Shown here: one piece after another, positions 37,638 through 49,021 of the stretch
How positions within the stretch are numbered: position 1 is the first letter of the stretch
How the letters are laid out: the number at the start of each line of letters is the position of its first letter
NCBI GenBank assembly: GCA_930367205.1
Contig: OV884011.1
Span: forward strand, 126,737,208 to 126,801,207
DNA length: 64,000 nucleotides
Reading direction: 5' to 3'
Origin: Acanthosoma haemorrhoidale
Taxonomy: Eukaryota > Arthropoda > Insecta > Hemiptera > Acanthosomatidae
Translations under genes and position numbers: made by a program
The notes under the pieces: generated by a model
Database searches by the model: none
Told to the model about the DNA's origin: nothing
Seen by the model: the letters and a program-made list of their open reading frames with translations, nothing else

Positions 37638-37697
<60 letters not shown>
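37472..37697 (+). repeat. Third copy of palindrome block with (CT)n(TA)n
   Basis: Matches 35405-35600 (tattagataaagtctaaatc onward). It includes the paired palindromes at 37529-37550 and 37559-37580, the gagctccggccgggcta block, (CT)15 (37640-37669) and (TA)15 (37668-37697). Confidence 0.9.
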
Positions 37698-37699
<2 letters not shown>

Positions 37700-38121
37700 A
37701 ACCTTTGGTTGAAGAACGCTGACCTGCACCCGTTGCTTGGTGTGCCGTCGGTGGGTGAGTTCATCCGCCGGAGACACATTAAGTTTTTTGACTCGTTGCA
37801 GCACCTGACAAATCCAGTGTTTAACACTATGACCCCGCCACCCCTCCCGCATCGATGGCAACAGACTGTCGGGGAAAAATTATGATAAGAATTAGTATGT
37901 AAGTTAGTTTTAAGGTTGATCAAAAAGGTGAGCCCCATCACCTTATTAGTTAGTTTCGTCAAGTCACGTATAATTTATGTCATTATACTTGTTTATACAT
38001 TATATAATTTCTATAAAATAACAAAACCTGTATATAATGTAGTGATGCTACAGGAAATACAAAATAATTGTAAATAGATTCGCCTGAGGATCTATAATTA
38101 TATATAATTATCTGTAAATTT
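37700..38121 (+). mobile_element. Family B Jockey-like LINE 3' end
   Basis: A frame reading PSVGEFIRRRHIKFFDSLQH then LTNPVFNTMTPPPLPHRW is the end of a Jockey-type ORF2. It stops near 37880. The 3' UTR contains gtgagccccatcacctta (also near 47690) and ends in A+T-rich sequence with the hairpin/palindrome repeat 38074-38121. Everything 5' of it is missing. Homologous ends occur at 36250-36322, 37205-37290, 47440-47720 and 49970-50345. Confidence 0.75.
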
Positions 38122-39440
38122 AAAAGTTTAAAGTCCATCATCCATCAAAATTATCAGTCATTAGATTATAAGCTCAGAATTTTCAGTTTGAAAGAACTGG
38201 ATAATTATATATTGGTGTAAAAATTGCATTATTTTAAAATGATTTTTTTTCATAATAGGCGTTTTGTAAACAAACTGTTTATGTTCTAATATTATGCTTG
38301 GGTATTTTTTTCTTGTTCTACCCTTATGAGAATATAATATATAACCTATTAAAATTAATTTATGCCTACACTTTTCTCCAAGGAGAGCACATGGTTGATT
38401 TCTACAACTCCCTTGTCATTTTCATTAAAGGGCAGATTTTTAAAATAAGCACAACAAAAAAATTATTATGTAACACTGAGACAAATTTCTAAAATACACA
38501 CTATACAAAAGTGTCGCATTCAAAATCATCAAATGTAAATAATAAAATAAATCTTAGTTAATTGTCTATCACACAATTTATGGTTTTGCTTATCTATAAT
38601 TTTATACTCTTTATTGGGCTATAATTACAATCTGCCTTTTATAAGGCAATCAGTAATTGCGATAAACGCTCTCATTCATACCATATTTACAACTCATCAT
38701 TCACTCACTCATTCATACAATATTTACAGACAGCCCAGAGACCTCCCAAATCCACATGCGAAGAGAAAGCGAAGTATTGGGAAGTCCCCCACGCTCCTCC
38801 GTCAGCCGCGTCACCGGATACTAGCCAGTGGAGGCTGACCAAGAGCGCGAGAGCCACAGACGCTCAGGACATGATTGGAGTAACTGGCCATTGCCAGGAC
38901 CCCCGCTGTCACGCGTTTATAGCAGGTCACGAGGCCACTGCCGTTTTAGTCTCCGAGGAGGATTATAGGGATGAGTGGCGCAGTGCAATGACTGTGCTAC
39001 AGGATTAGGGTGGTTGGAAAGGCTACTGTGGAATTTCATAAACTTAGAAGGGATGAGTTCTAGAATGTAGGGTATATTAAGGTCGTTATGAAGGGTTTTG
39101 TTGCTGCCGTAATAAGGGGCATTTACTATTGTTCTCAGGACTTTTGATTGAAAGGATTGGATACGCTTGATGTTCGACTTTCTTGCTGCCTCCCATAGCT
39201 CTATTCCGTATGTCCAGATTGGCTTAGGTATAACTTAGTAGATTAGTAATTTATTTTCTATTGAGAGATGGGATGTCCTTTAAAGTAGTCTGTTTAGTTC
39301 TTGTCTTTTTAGTCTCGTATGTGGGTTCCAGGTCAGTCGTTTGTCGAGATGGAAGCCTAAGTATCGTACTGTCTCGAATACAGGGAGAGGAATAGGGGCT
39401 CTTCAAGGGCTGAAGAGATGTGATCAACAACGTGAAGGCG

Positions 39441-40118
39441 TTATTGAGCAGTGGAATATCGTTGGTGGAAACCAAACTGGTGTGTGGGAAAAAGGTTTTT
39501 GGATTTAACAATTGGAAGTAGACGTTTTAGTAGGAGTTTCGCAAATATTTTTGAGAGGATAGGGAGTAGGCTAATTGGACGGTAAGATGAGTCGTCATTG
39601 GGTGGTTTACCGGGTTTGGCGAATAGGACAATAATGGAATGTTTCCAGAGGAGAGGAAAATGCGTCGTTTGGATAGTGCCATTATCTATGTAGATTAGGA
39701 AGATTATATATGTAGACCTTAAGAGGATGTTGTTTGAGAATGAGAGGAGTAAGGAGATCATATCCAGGGGATTTTTAGTAAGGTAAATTTTGCAGAAGGT
39801 ATTTGACCTGAGAGAGGTTAACGGCTTTTGGTGGAAGAGAGAGTCCAGGTGAAGTGAGGAAATCTTCCACAGGTGTGCTGTGAGTATGGTTTTGATGAGA
39901 AAGGTGAGGTGTAAAAGTATCGATAAGATGCAGAGCAAATTCCTTCGAAGTATCCTCCTATTCCTCCTATCCCCATCCGAAGTCGCCCAAGACCCATCAT
40001 CACGACGGAGTGAATGTGAAACAGGTTGATACAGGAACGCACTGCATCGTCTAGGTCTTGGGATGTTTTCAGCGACAATTTGAGGTCTACGGAAGCTGGT
40101 GGAAGTGGTCCCAGTCAA
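39441..40118 (-). pseudogene. Family A ORF2 RT N-terminal half, left arm
   Basis: The 225-codon frame is identical in protein sequence to 43808-44485. Its C-terminal third carries the LINE RT entry motifs VLFAKPGKPPNDDSSYRPIS and QFGFHQRYSTAQ (RT blocks 1 and 2). It ends at a stop where copy A4 continues into the palm, because the RT catalytic region is deleted here. The N-terminal part of the frame is probably out of the original frame. Confidence 0.8.
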
Positions 40119-40828
40119 CTGGGCCCCTAATAAATGAAGGAGGAGGCAGTTTGTGAATTGGTCTTAGGGAAATGGTTAATAATAAAGGACTATGATCAGA
40201 GGAGAGGTCATCGAGGTGCGTGAGTGAATAGTTTAGTGTTCCTAAACTATTGTAGAAAAATAAGTTAAGGAGATCAGGATTTCGGTTGGGATCTGATGGC
40301 TGTGTCAGGAGTGATAGTGGAGCAATGTTTCCGTGTGAGTGCAGACAGCAAAGCACGTCCTCGTGTATTTGTGGATCTTGACCTCCAATGTTGGTACTTC
40401 GCATTAAAGTCCCCACCCACAAGGAAACGATGTCCGATGGAGTCTAAAAAAGAGATGAATTGGGAGTTAGAAATGGATTTATTGGGAGGGCAGTACACTG
40501 ATGCTAGTGTAAGGGGAAAAGTGAAGGTGGTGATTGACACTGCAGTGGATTGAAGGAAATCATGTGCTACTAAAGGAACTATGTGGTGGGATATGGAGTT
40601 ATAGACAATGGTAGCGGTACCTGCATGTGCTGTTCCATCTGGGTGATCAGTTCGATAAGTCTGGTACTGTCGAACGGTAAATGGTCGTTTACTTGTATGG
40701 ATAAGGAGTTAGAAGGATCCACTTATGGATTTTGTTTAACGGGGATAAGGTAGGAGACAAGATTTGTAAGAAGGGAAATGAGAGGGGTAATTAAGGTTCT
40801 GAATTCTGTAAGGAATGATGTTAATAGG

Positions 40829-41330
40829 CTAGTGAGATCTGAAGAGCTTGGAGGTGAAGGAATATGCAAGATGTTGAGGAGGTTGAGGATGGGATTGGGT
40901 TTGCTGGTTGGCGGGATGAGCGGAATGCTGGGGAAGAGATACTTGCGGACGAGAAGTGGACAGTGCCTGTGACTGCTCTCTGTTCCGAACGGCATCAGCA
41001 AAAGAGACTGAAGGCCTCAAATTTCTGGCGGGGGCGCTTCTTGAGCTACCTGTTACTGGCTTCTCTTCTTCTGGCCGACGACGTTGCTCGCTCCTGGACT
41101 TGAGGATTCTATAGGCCTCGCAGCCCTTGTAGTTGGCCGGATGGTCTTGCTGGCAGAGCACGCATACAGCAGGCGATTTTAGGGGCTTTTTGCACAATTC
41201 GCTTTTGTGCTGCCCACTACTCTTTACACACCTAGGAGGGTGGTGGCAATACGATTTTGTGTGCCCATATGCCTGGCAATTATGGCATTGGACGATGTGT
41301 CTATTGGGGTAAGGTTTTTCGACCTGTATT
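40829..41330 (-). pseudogene. Family A ORF1 (gag) fragment, left arm
   Basis: On the minus strand it encodes the nucleic-acid-binding half of a Jockey-type gag: part of the first CCHC knuckle, a second CVKS-like knuckle with its second Cys changed, and CVLCQQDHPANYKGC. A basic region (RSRSEQRRRPEEEKP) and the conserved NLRPSVSFADAVRNREQ follow. The frame runs off into HLAYSFTSKLFRSH after a 4-nt indel relative to the right arm. No intact N-terminus is present in this arm. Confidence 0.8.
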
Positions 41331-42079
41331 ATTTGCTTATCTAACTAAATAAATACTCTCTAACTGGCCACATTAAAATAGTTTCTTTAACATGCTATAT
41401 TGATTTGTACTGTGCACAGGAATTGGACACTGCAACGACAACTAGTTTACATAAATATTTTTAAAAATGCTATTAATCTGATTTCTCGTTTTTTTGTAAT
41501 TATTGCACCCCTCCCCTAACCATTCTGCATACAGATTCTTTATCATAACAATGAGGCCTTTAAGTTGATACCCTAAACAATATGCTAGGAAAAACATTTA
41601 TTTTCCATTACACAGATAATTAACTGATGATTGACATTGAGGATTGCTTTCATTTTAAAATAAACGGGAGACAAATGAGATAACCATGCAAAATATCTAG
41701 TCTATACAAAAAATACCGGTTGAATTAAAGTTTAGCACAGTTACAATTTTATTGATTTGGTGCAATTGAAGTTAAAAACAAAACAAAAAGACAAGTTAAG
41801 TTATTTTTATTACTATAGAATAGAAGAATCTAACATGCAAACTATATAATTTTATTGTGAAACACGAGCTGAGATAAAGTTTGAATCACAATTTAAAAGA
41901 CTTTAGTCATAAGAAGAAATTTAGTGACTTTAATAATTAAAGCTTAAAAATACAATACCACATTATTCATCATGATGACGAAATCATTAATTTGATACTC
42001 TATTCAATATGGCAGGAATAGCCCAACAGGGCAGATTGTAATTTCATCACAATGAAGAAGTTTCAATTTTAGAGATTTT
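41331..42079. other. Unique spacer between the inverted arms
   Basis: A+T-rich, non-homologous to family A as far as I can see, and without a supported ORF. With 42080-42496, which is family A sequence present only on the right, it forms the loop of the large inverted repeat. Confidence 0.6.
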
Positions 42080-42083
42080 GTAA

Positions 42084-43100
42084 GGAATATCAGTAACTTC
42101 AAATTATTATGCTCACAAATGAGCAAAATTGTAGGTACCGGAAAATATACGTGCCTCAACCGCTCTCGGGAAACGAAAATTTCCCCGGACACTCCCGATA
42201 CTTATCGAGTGATAGTTAAATACTTGGAAGAAACCAATGCTGACTTCCATACATATCAGCTGCAACAAGAACGATCACTACGAGTAATGATCAGAAATCT
42301 GCACCCAACCACACCAGCTGATGAAATTGAAGACGAACTCTCAGCTCTGGGATTCAAAGTTCGCCAAACATCCAACGTTTTACGTGACGACAGGTAACAA
42401 GAAAAATCAAACGGCGTTACCATTATTCTGTGCAGATCTCGTGCGGACAGCTGGCGCGGAGAAAATATATGACTTAACACACCTGTATTACACAAGAATA
42501 CAGGTTGAAAAACCTTACCCCAAACGAGACATCGTCCAATGCCATAATTGCCAGGTATAGGGGCACACAAAATCGTATTGCCACCACCCTCCTAGGTGTG
42601 TAAAGTGTAGTGGGCAGCACAAAAGCGAATTGTGCAAAAAGCCCCTAAAATCGCCTGCTGTATGCGTGCTCTGCCAGCAAGACCATCCGGCCAACTACAA
42701 GGGCTGCGAGGCATATAGAATTCTGAAGTCCAGGAGCGAGCAACGTCGTCGGCAAGAACAAGAGAAGCCAGTGACAGGTAGCTTAAGAAGCGCCCCCGCC
42801 AGAAATTTGAGGCCTTCAGTCTCTTTTGCTGATGCCGTTCGGAACAGAGAGCAGGCACAGGCACTGCCTACAACTCGTCCGCAAGTTTCTCTTCCCCTGC
42901 ATTCCGTTCATCCCACCAACCAACAAACCCAATCCCATCCTCAACACATCTCCTCGCATATGCCTCCACCTTCAAGCTCTTCAGATCTCACAAGCCTATT
43001 AACATCATTCCTTACAGAATTCAGAACCCTAATTACCCCTTTCATTTCCCTTCTTACTAATATTGTCTCCTACCTTATCCCCGTTAAACAAATCCCATAA
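42084..43100 (+). pseudogene. Family A ORF1 (gag) pseudogene, right arm
   Basis: Starts inside a VRNISNFKLLC-like block aligned with VRNINNFKLIC of copy A6. The pre-CCHC domain of Jockey gag proteins (PRE_C2HC-like; GKYTCLNRSRETK, DFHTYQLQQERSLRVMIRNL) occupies 42119-42397. After a premature stop and frameshift near 42397 it continues in another frame (42400-42560), where the first knuckle CHNCQV is cut by a TAG. Then come CVKCSGQHKSELC and CVLCQQDHPANYKGC, a basic region and a Pro/Gln-rich tail ending at 43100. Jockey gag proteins bind element RNA. This one cannot be made as a single product. Confidence 0.85.
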
Positions 43101-43102
43101 TT

Positions 43103-43652
43103 TGATCCTTCTGACTCCTTATCCATTCTCCTTTGGAATGCGAATGGTGTTTGCACCCACACTAACGAACTGACAGCACTCCTCCACGACAAAAACATGG
43201 ACGTAGCTCTTGTTACTCAAACAAGACTTACGAGTAAACGACCATTTACCGTTCGACAGTACCAGACTTATCGAACTGATCACCCAGATGGAACAGCACA
43301 TGCAGGTACCGCTACCATTGTCTATAACTCCATATCCCACCACATAGTTCCTTTAGTAGGACATGATTTCCTTCAATCCACTGCAGTGTCAATCACCACC
43401 TTCACTTTTCCCCTTACACTAGCATCAGTGTACTGCCCTCCCAATAAATCCATTTCTAACTCCCAATTCATCTCTTTTTTAGACTCCATCGGACATCGTT
43501 TCCTTGTGGGTGGGGACTTTAATGCGAAGTACCAACATTGGAGGTCAAGATCCACAAATACACGAGGACGTGCTTTGCTGTCTGCACTCACACGGAAACA
43601 TTGCTCCACTATCACTCCTGACACAGCCATCAGATCCCAACCGAAATCCTGA
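43103..43652 (+). pseudogene. Family A ORF2 APE-type endonuclease, right arm
   Basis: The frame follows the ORF1 stop directly and reads LSILLWNANGVCTHTNELTA, then VALVTQTRLTSKRP, ASVYCPPNK and LVGGDFNAKYQHWRS. These are the N-terminal Asn box, the metal-binding Glu box and the GDFNA box of LINE APE endonucleases, which nick the target. The Glu of the ET box (Glu in copy A6, LITETRL) is Gln here. A frameshift near 43620 moves the rest (LSSDHSPLLLTIS, the SDH box) into the 43504-43839 frame. Confidence 0.85.
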
Positions 43653-43807
43653 TCTCCTTAACTTATTTTTCTACAATAGTTTAGGAACACTAAACTATTC
43701 ACTCACGCACCTCGATGACCTCTCCTCTGATCATAGTCCTTTATTATTAACCATTTCCCTAAGACCAATTCACAAACTGCCTCCTCCTTCATTTATTAGG
43801 GGCCCAG

Positions 43808-44485
43808 TTGACTGGGACCACTTCCACCAGCTTCCGTAGACCTCAAATTGTCGCTGAAAACATCCCAAGACCTAGACGATGCAGTGCGTTCCTGTATCAA
43901 CCTGTTTCACATTCACTCCGTCGTGATGATGGGTCTTGGGCGACTTCGGATGGGGATAGGAGGAATAGGAGGATACTTCGAAGGAATTTGCTCTGCATCT
44001 TATCGATACTTTTACACCTCACCTTTCTCATCAAAACCATACTCACAGCACACCTGTGGAAGATTTCCTCACTTCACCTGGACTCTCTCTTCCACCAAAA
44101 GCCGTTAACCTCTCTCAGGTCAAATACCTTCTGCAAAATTTACCTTACTAAAAATCCCCTGGATATGATCTCCTTACTCCTCTCATTCTCAAACAACATC
44201 CTCTTAAGGTCTACATATATAATCTTCCTAATCTACATAGATAATGGCACTATCCAAACGACGCATTTTCCTCTCCTCTGGAAACATTCCATTATTGTCC
44301 TATTCGCCAAACCCGGTAAACCACCCAATGACGACTCATCTTACCGTCCAATTAGCCTACTCCCTATCCTCTCAAAAATATTTGCGAAACTCCTACTAAA
44401 ACGTCTACTTCCAATTGTTAAATCCAAAAACCTTTTTCCCACACACCAGTTTGGTTTCCACCAACGATATTCCACTGCTCAATAA
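43808..44485 (+). pseudogene. Family A ORF2 RT N-terminal half, right arm
   Basis: Same 225-codon frame as the left arm, with KPGKPPNDDSSYRPISLLP and FPTHQFGFHQRYSTAQ before a stop. The next recognisable sequence (after 44520) is the post-palm block IRDSTILRLPSRQTTDLEP, out of frame with the RLTWNPH block of copy A4. Hence about 470 bp of palm is deleted. Confidence 0.8.
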
Positions 44486-45324
44486 CGCCTTCACGTTGTT
44501 GATCACATCTCTTCAGCCCTTGAAGAGCCCCTATTCCTCTCCCTGTATTCGAGACAGTACGATACTTAGGCTTCCATCTCGACAAACGACTGACCTGGAA
44601 CCCACATACGAGACTAAAAAGACAAGAACTAAACAGACTACTTTAAAGGACATCCCATCTCTCAATAGAAAATAAATTACTAATCTACTAAGTTATACCT
44701 AAGCCAATCTGGACATACGGAATAGAGCTATGGGAGGCAGCAAGAAAGTCGAACATCAAGCGTATCCAATCCTTTCAATCAAAAGTCCTGAGAACAATAG
44801 TAAATGCCCCTTATTACGGCAGCAACAAAACCCTTCATAACGACCTTAATATACCCTACATTCTAGAACTCATCCCTTCTAAGTTTATGAAATTCCACAG
44901 TAGCCTTTCCAACCACCCTAATCCTGTAGCACAGTCATTGCACTGCGCCACTCATCCCTATAATCCTCCTCGGAGACTAAAACGGCAGTGGCCTCGTGAC
45001 CTGCTATAAACGCGTGACAGCGGGGGTCCTGGCAATGGCCAGTTACTCCAATCATGTCCTGAGCGTCTGTGGCTCTCGCGCTCTTGGTCAGCCTCCACTG
45101 GCTAGTATCCGGTGACGCGGCTGACGGAGGAGCGTGGGGGACTTCCCAATACTTCGCTTTCTCTTCGCATGTGGATTTGGGAGGTCTCTGGGCTGTCTGT
45201 AAATATTGTATGAATGAGTGAGTGAATGATAAACTGTAAATATGGTATGAATGAGAGCGTTTATCGCAATTACTGATTGCCTTATAAAAGGTAGATTGTA
45301 ATTATAGCCCAATAAAGAGTATAA

Positions 45325-46544
45325 TATCAGTTAATTAAGTAAACTTCCAATACAATGATAACCAAAAAATATATCTATAGAAATTCACTGACTGATACTA
45401 ATTAAGTCTTGGTTAGCTTAGGTGCTCTAGAACATCTGTCATTTCCTTTTTTCGATAACACCTGTATCTTCAATAATGAGGAAAAATCTAAATATTAAAT
45501 AGTTTCTGAGCATTGAATTTAAAATGCTTGCAAGTCAAAGCCAGAGACGAATTTAGATTCATAAATACGAAGTCTACTTCTGTTGAGGCTTTTTTTTTTT
45601 TCACATTCTTTCTATGTATAATTAAACCATAACTATTATAATAATAGCCAATGTTGCTCTTGAATGTCCCTTTAAATTTGAAAGGACCATTTTTACAGCA
45701 TATGTAGTAAAGCAGTATATATTTTTGAAAGTACATACCCTGGCTAAAATTGATTGATCTCACCACTTCTAAGTACCAAAGGTGCAACAGTCGGTTGAAG
45801 TTTGTCACGACCACAATTCGTGGCCCAGACAGACGGCTTAGGTCCCCATTAGTACAGTGAGGGATGACGAATAATAAAGAGATTAAGTCGTCGGCCTCAA
45901 GACTGTCTTCTCAGGAATTAGTCGTTAGGGCTGAGCCGCTTTTTAGCCCGGTCGTTTCTTAACCAGCTGTAATTTGTACAAGAAGGAGAGGGTAGACAGT
46001 GGCGGACGTTTTAGTTGATTATTTAGGAGATATGGCTTAGAAGGAGGGTTTCCAATTAATCAAAACTCAAGAATGATAGTTTAATGTGTCTGGCGTTTGC
46101 TCTTGAAGCAATACCTTTATAATAGCAAATTGGATATTAATACATTTTTTATGTGCTACTATTATATAATACTATACGTAATTATCAGGTCAGTACAATG
46201 GTCTATATTACCATTTTATAGAAATGGCTCAACAATTCAAATTACTTTCATCAGCTAAGAGACCGAACTGAACTTTCATGAACACGTATGAATGAAATAA
46301 AGAATATAATCTGTAAAAAGCCAATATCAAAAGATATATTTGGAAAGACAATTGCTATTGTCCTTGAACTAGTGTGTAATAAGAGCATTTCCCTTATGGA
46401 GTCAGTAAAAATGACTTTATATAAATTAGTTTAACTTTAATGCATTCAAAATTGTGGAACCATCTTTTCAGAGTACTTCTTTTTATAAAGATTACACGTA
46501 CAACGACAGTCCGGAAGTTAACATCGTGAATGGAGCAGTGTTAT
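45325..46544. other. Noncoding stretch with an unclassified G+C-richer patch
   Basis: A+T-rich apart from 45790-46020, which has more G+C but no ORF or repeat match inside the window. The 108-codon minus-strand ORF (45488-45814) has no motif. Confidence 0.4.
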
Positions 46545-46985
46545 GTTGGCCCTCGATCATCTTTCATGTTAGCTTCACAACTGCGTTGGATCCAGGAGAA
46601 ATGTGAGTTCGTGTTTAGTACGATCATGGTGATTAGAGACTTGTAAATTTGCTTTTACCGCAGCTAAGGTAGTACAAGACACCCTGAAGGTACTAGATAC
46701 TTCCTTCACTTCTCCGTAGGAGTGGGTACTACTCCACGCTCTAGGATGTGGGCCCTGGTTGTAGGTTAAGTTTATATGAATAAACAATAATGTCTGGCCT
46801 CCAATAAGTATAGTATATTATAAGCACCAGCACTTTATACAGTTCAATCAGTCATACTTAAGTGCAATAGATTCTCACTGATCTTTGAGTGTGATTAGTT
46901 GTTAATGAAGATTTGTTGTCAGTTTTATCAATGTTATGGTTTTTAAAAACTCAGTGGCATACACTGAACTGCTATTACTCAACTA
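46545..46985 (-). repeat. Family C dispersed repeat, copy 2 (inverted)
   Basis: Reverse complement of 33215-33700 with moderate divergence. It shares tactaccttagctgcggtaaa, cacatcctagag and cttcatta.caactaatcacactc when read on the minus strand. An (AT)n tract begins 10 bases beyond it. Confidence 0.7.
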
Positions 46986-46992
46986 GCAGAAG

Positions 46993-46994
<2 letters not shown>

Positions 46995-47026
<32 letters not shown>

Positions 47027-47035
47027 GGATATCTT
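46995..47035 (+). repeat. (AT)20 microsatellite
   Basis: Uninterrupted AT run. The Ile/Tyr-repeat ORF across it is an artefact. Confidence 0.95.
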
Positions 47036-47439
47036 TGTAGTTTTCACTCTTCACTTCCCACTCCAGCTATAAAGGCTTCAAATTTGATCTACTTTAAAAA
47101 AGACACATATATGGATAGGGGCTTGGCAAGCTGTGATATAAGGTGAAAGTTCACGTAGCCCTCGGGAGAACAGATTCTATTTCATGGATACAGGATACAA
47201 TAAATTCAGCAGTTCCACTATGCTTACCAACGTCATTTCACCCGGATAACCACAAAACCATTGCTCGCCTGATAATTAAATAACAAGTATTTAGCCAACC
47301 TTTTCACGGACAAAATTAAGGTATCCTAAACTATGTCCGATCTATGAATGTAAATATTGTAATGCAATATGATAATGTAAACCAAATACTGTCTGATATA
47401 CCATTGTGAATGATGTTCATATACACAAGGAGCATCATG

Positions 47440-47720
47440 TCAGGCTTATGAAGAGAAGAACTCCACGAAGACTTTGAGCTGCCTGCGGTAGATGAGTTCA
47501 TTCGCCGAAGACATATCAAATTCTTTTGCTCGCTGGAATATTTAACCAACCCTGTGTATAACTCGATATCGCCCCCCTCCCCCGTTTTCCCATCGATGGC
47601 AATAGACAGACAAGGGGGATCACTTTAGGTCTAAATTAGTTAGTATGTTAGTTGTAAGATAGTTAGTCCCCAAATGTATTCCGAATGTGAGCCCCATCAC
47701 CTATAGTTACTGTCACGAAA
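47440..47720 (+). mobile_element. Family B Jockey-like LINE 3' end
   Basis: A frame reading VDEFIRRRHIKFFCSLEYL then TNPVYNSI, then a Pro-rich stop region, is homologous to 37700-37880. Its UTR shares gtgagccccatcacct (47686-47701). No upstream ORF2 is attached, so it is a 5'-truncated fragment. Confidence 0.7.
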
Positions 47721-48189
47721 TTTGAAGAGTGAACATACTTGGCAAGCCCTGTTGCTGGTCTGTGGACAACGTCTCTTCTATCTAAGTGATCCCTGTACTT
47801 CGATAATGTAAATCGTTAAGTGATAAGTCCCCCACCCGCCTGTACGTAACAACACCACACCAAGTAGGCTCTTCATCCCAAGCGTCCAATTTAGTGACGG
47901 TGACTACACACGGTCCGTTTACATTGTATATTTTAACTTTAATACAGTGATAGTATTAGATAACATAATAACTGCTTAAAATGATTGCCATCCAGTACAA
48001 AGAGCCATCTCCAGCTTAATCTATATTACTGTTACATAGATTTAATTTTATTAAATTAACGGTTATGAAAGGGGGGGGGGACAAAAAACAATTCACCAGT
48101 ACCTTGAAAGAAGTGACGAATACTAAGAAAAACGGACGAAACAGGATAGAAGACAGAAATATCTTATGCCTTCCTCAAAGCTAAGCCTA

Positions 48190-48440
48190 GTGAGACGTTA
48201 GACAAGATCAAGAGGGCTAGATGCGTCAACCACGTGAATTTTTGCGTGACAAATAACAAAGGTGTGGAATGTTTCAGGTGTGGGATCAGTGTGGGAGAAA
48301 GACGACCTGTGTGAGGTAATGGAGGAGCACACGAAGTAGCACACTGCTCGAGGAGCACTACCACCCACCTTAAATTCACCAACTGCGGCAAATCTCTCCC
48401 AGCCTTATACCGGCGATGCCAGAAGAAAAAAAGCTATATC
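48190..48440 (+). pseudogene. Family B gag zinc-knuckle remnant
   Basis: Shows GVECFRCGISVG, a decayed first knuckle, and about 70 codons later LKFTNCGKSLPALYRRCQKK, which fits the last Jockey gag knuckle (C-x2-C-x4-H-x5-C-like) with a Cys and the His replaced. A TGA (near 48310) interrupts the frame. Confidence 0.45.
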
Positions 48441-48490
48441 GGCTCAGCCCCATGGTGATGAATTCAGCACCGTAGGACAAGCGACCGAGG

Positions 48491-49021
48491 ATGATGGAGC
48501 CCCGGATTATCATGACCTTCTCCAAGACCACGAACTCGGAGTTCTCGTCGCTGTACAACATGCCAATACATGGATGGAAGTGTCTCCGCCCCAGATCCCA
48601 AGCTGCATCACTTGACGGTAAAGGTAAATTTGGGACCATATACTTTACTGCCTTGTATAGGAGGACGTTCGCGTCTCTCCAAGAGTACTCAGCCGGGGTA
48701 CAAGCATGTACGCAAATGACCAACCACTAGGTGGTAGGAGACCTGAATACACGACATACGATTTGCTATAATACCACAAGCAACAAGGCTGGGGAACTCC
48801 TGGTGAAATGCCATTCACGGTCGTACATCTTCACCTTTCACCATATAGGTGAAGATGAAGGTAACCCGCAGGCCACCTTTTCCATAGATCTCCTTGTGAC
48901 CATACATCCACATTGTATTACTGGTTGCATCGCCCTGGATTTTATTACGTCATACCACAATTCCCATTCCACTCAGTACTGTATGCAGTGGGTGGTAAAG
49001 GAGCGATTCCTTTCACCATAA
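48491..49021 (+). pseudogene. Family B endonuclease remnant
   Basis: In one frame, KFGTIYFTALYRRTFASLQE (the 'iYlpp' strand region) precedes an in-frame TAG at 48728-48730. VVGDLNTRH, the metal-binding GD(F/L)NA box, then AGELLVKC and an eroded C-terminal region follow, with TSYHNSHS at the place of SDH. Inactivated by the TAG and motif changes. Confidence 0.6.

Larger units (their letters stand above)
38602..41330 (-). mobile_element. Family A Jockey-like LINE, left arm of inverted repeat (A2)
   Basis: Reverse-oriented family A copy that is the complement of 42497-45324. On the minus strand, in order: truncated ORF1 with CCHC knuckles (41330-40829), ORF1/ORF2 junction near 40730, endonuclease (about 40690-40180), RT N-terminal half (40118-39441), C-terminal region (about 39260-38930), and 3' UTR to 38602. 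Defects are a 103-bp deletion at 40696/40697 that removes the endonuclease N-terminus, a frameshift near 40300, loss of the RT palm including the Asp-Asp box at about 39408, and a TAA in the C-terminal frame near 39237. All except the 103-bp deletion are shared with A3, so the arms descend from one dead copy. Its 5' end is cut at 41330. Confidence 0.95.
42080..45324 (+). mobile_element. Family A Jockey-like LINE, right arm of inverted repeat (A3)
   Basis: Forward copy with ORF1 (about 42084-43100), ORF2 endonuclease (43103-43800), RT N-terminal half (to 44485), C-terminal region (about 44650-45008) and 3' UTR ending ...gcccaataaagagtataa at 45324. From 43230 to 45324 it is the complement of 38602-40696 without one indel and with about six mismatches. 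From 42497 to 43126 it differs from the left arm at about 40 sites plus a 4-nt indel. It keeps ORF1 sequence upstream of 42497 that the left arm lacks. The RT palm deletion (near 44515) and nonsense codon (near 44689) are shared with A2. Confidence 0.95.

Noticed and set aside
39818..40078. Second-frame ORFs in the palindrome arms (also 40296-40553, 43373-43630, 43848-44108, 39251-39511)
   Set aside because: They overlap the LINE ORF2 homology in other frames or strands and carry no motif. They are shadows.
43808..44520. RT palm deletion in A2/A3 as a spliced intron
   Set aside because: Comparison with A4 shows no GT..AG at the junctions; short homology at the joint fits a deletion or template switch.
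48376..48723. 115-codon minus-strand ORF
   Set aside because: It is antisense to the family B endonuclease remnant, which explains its composition.
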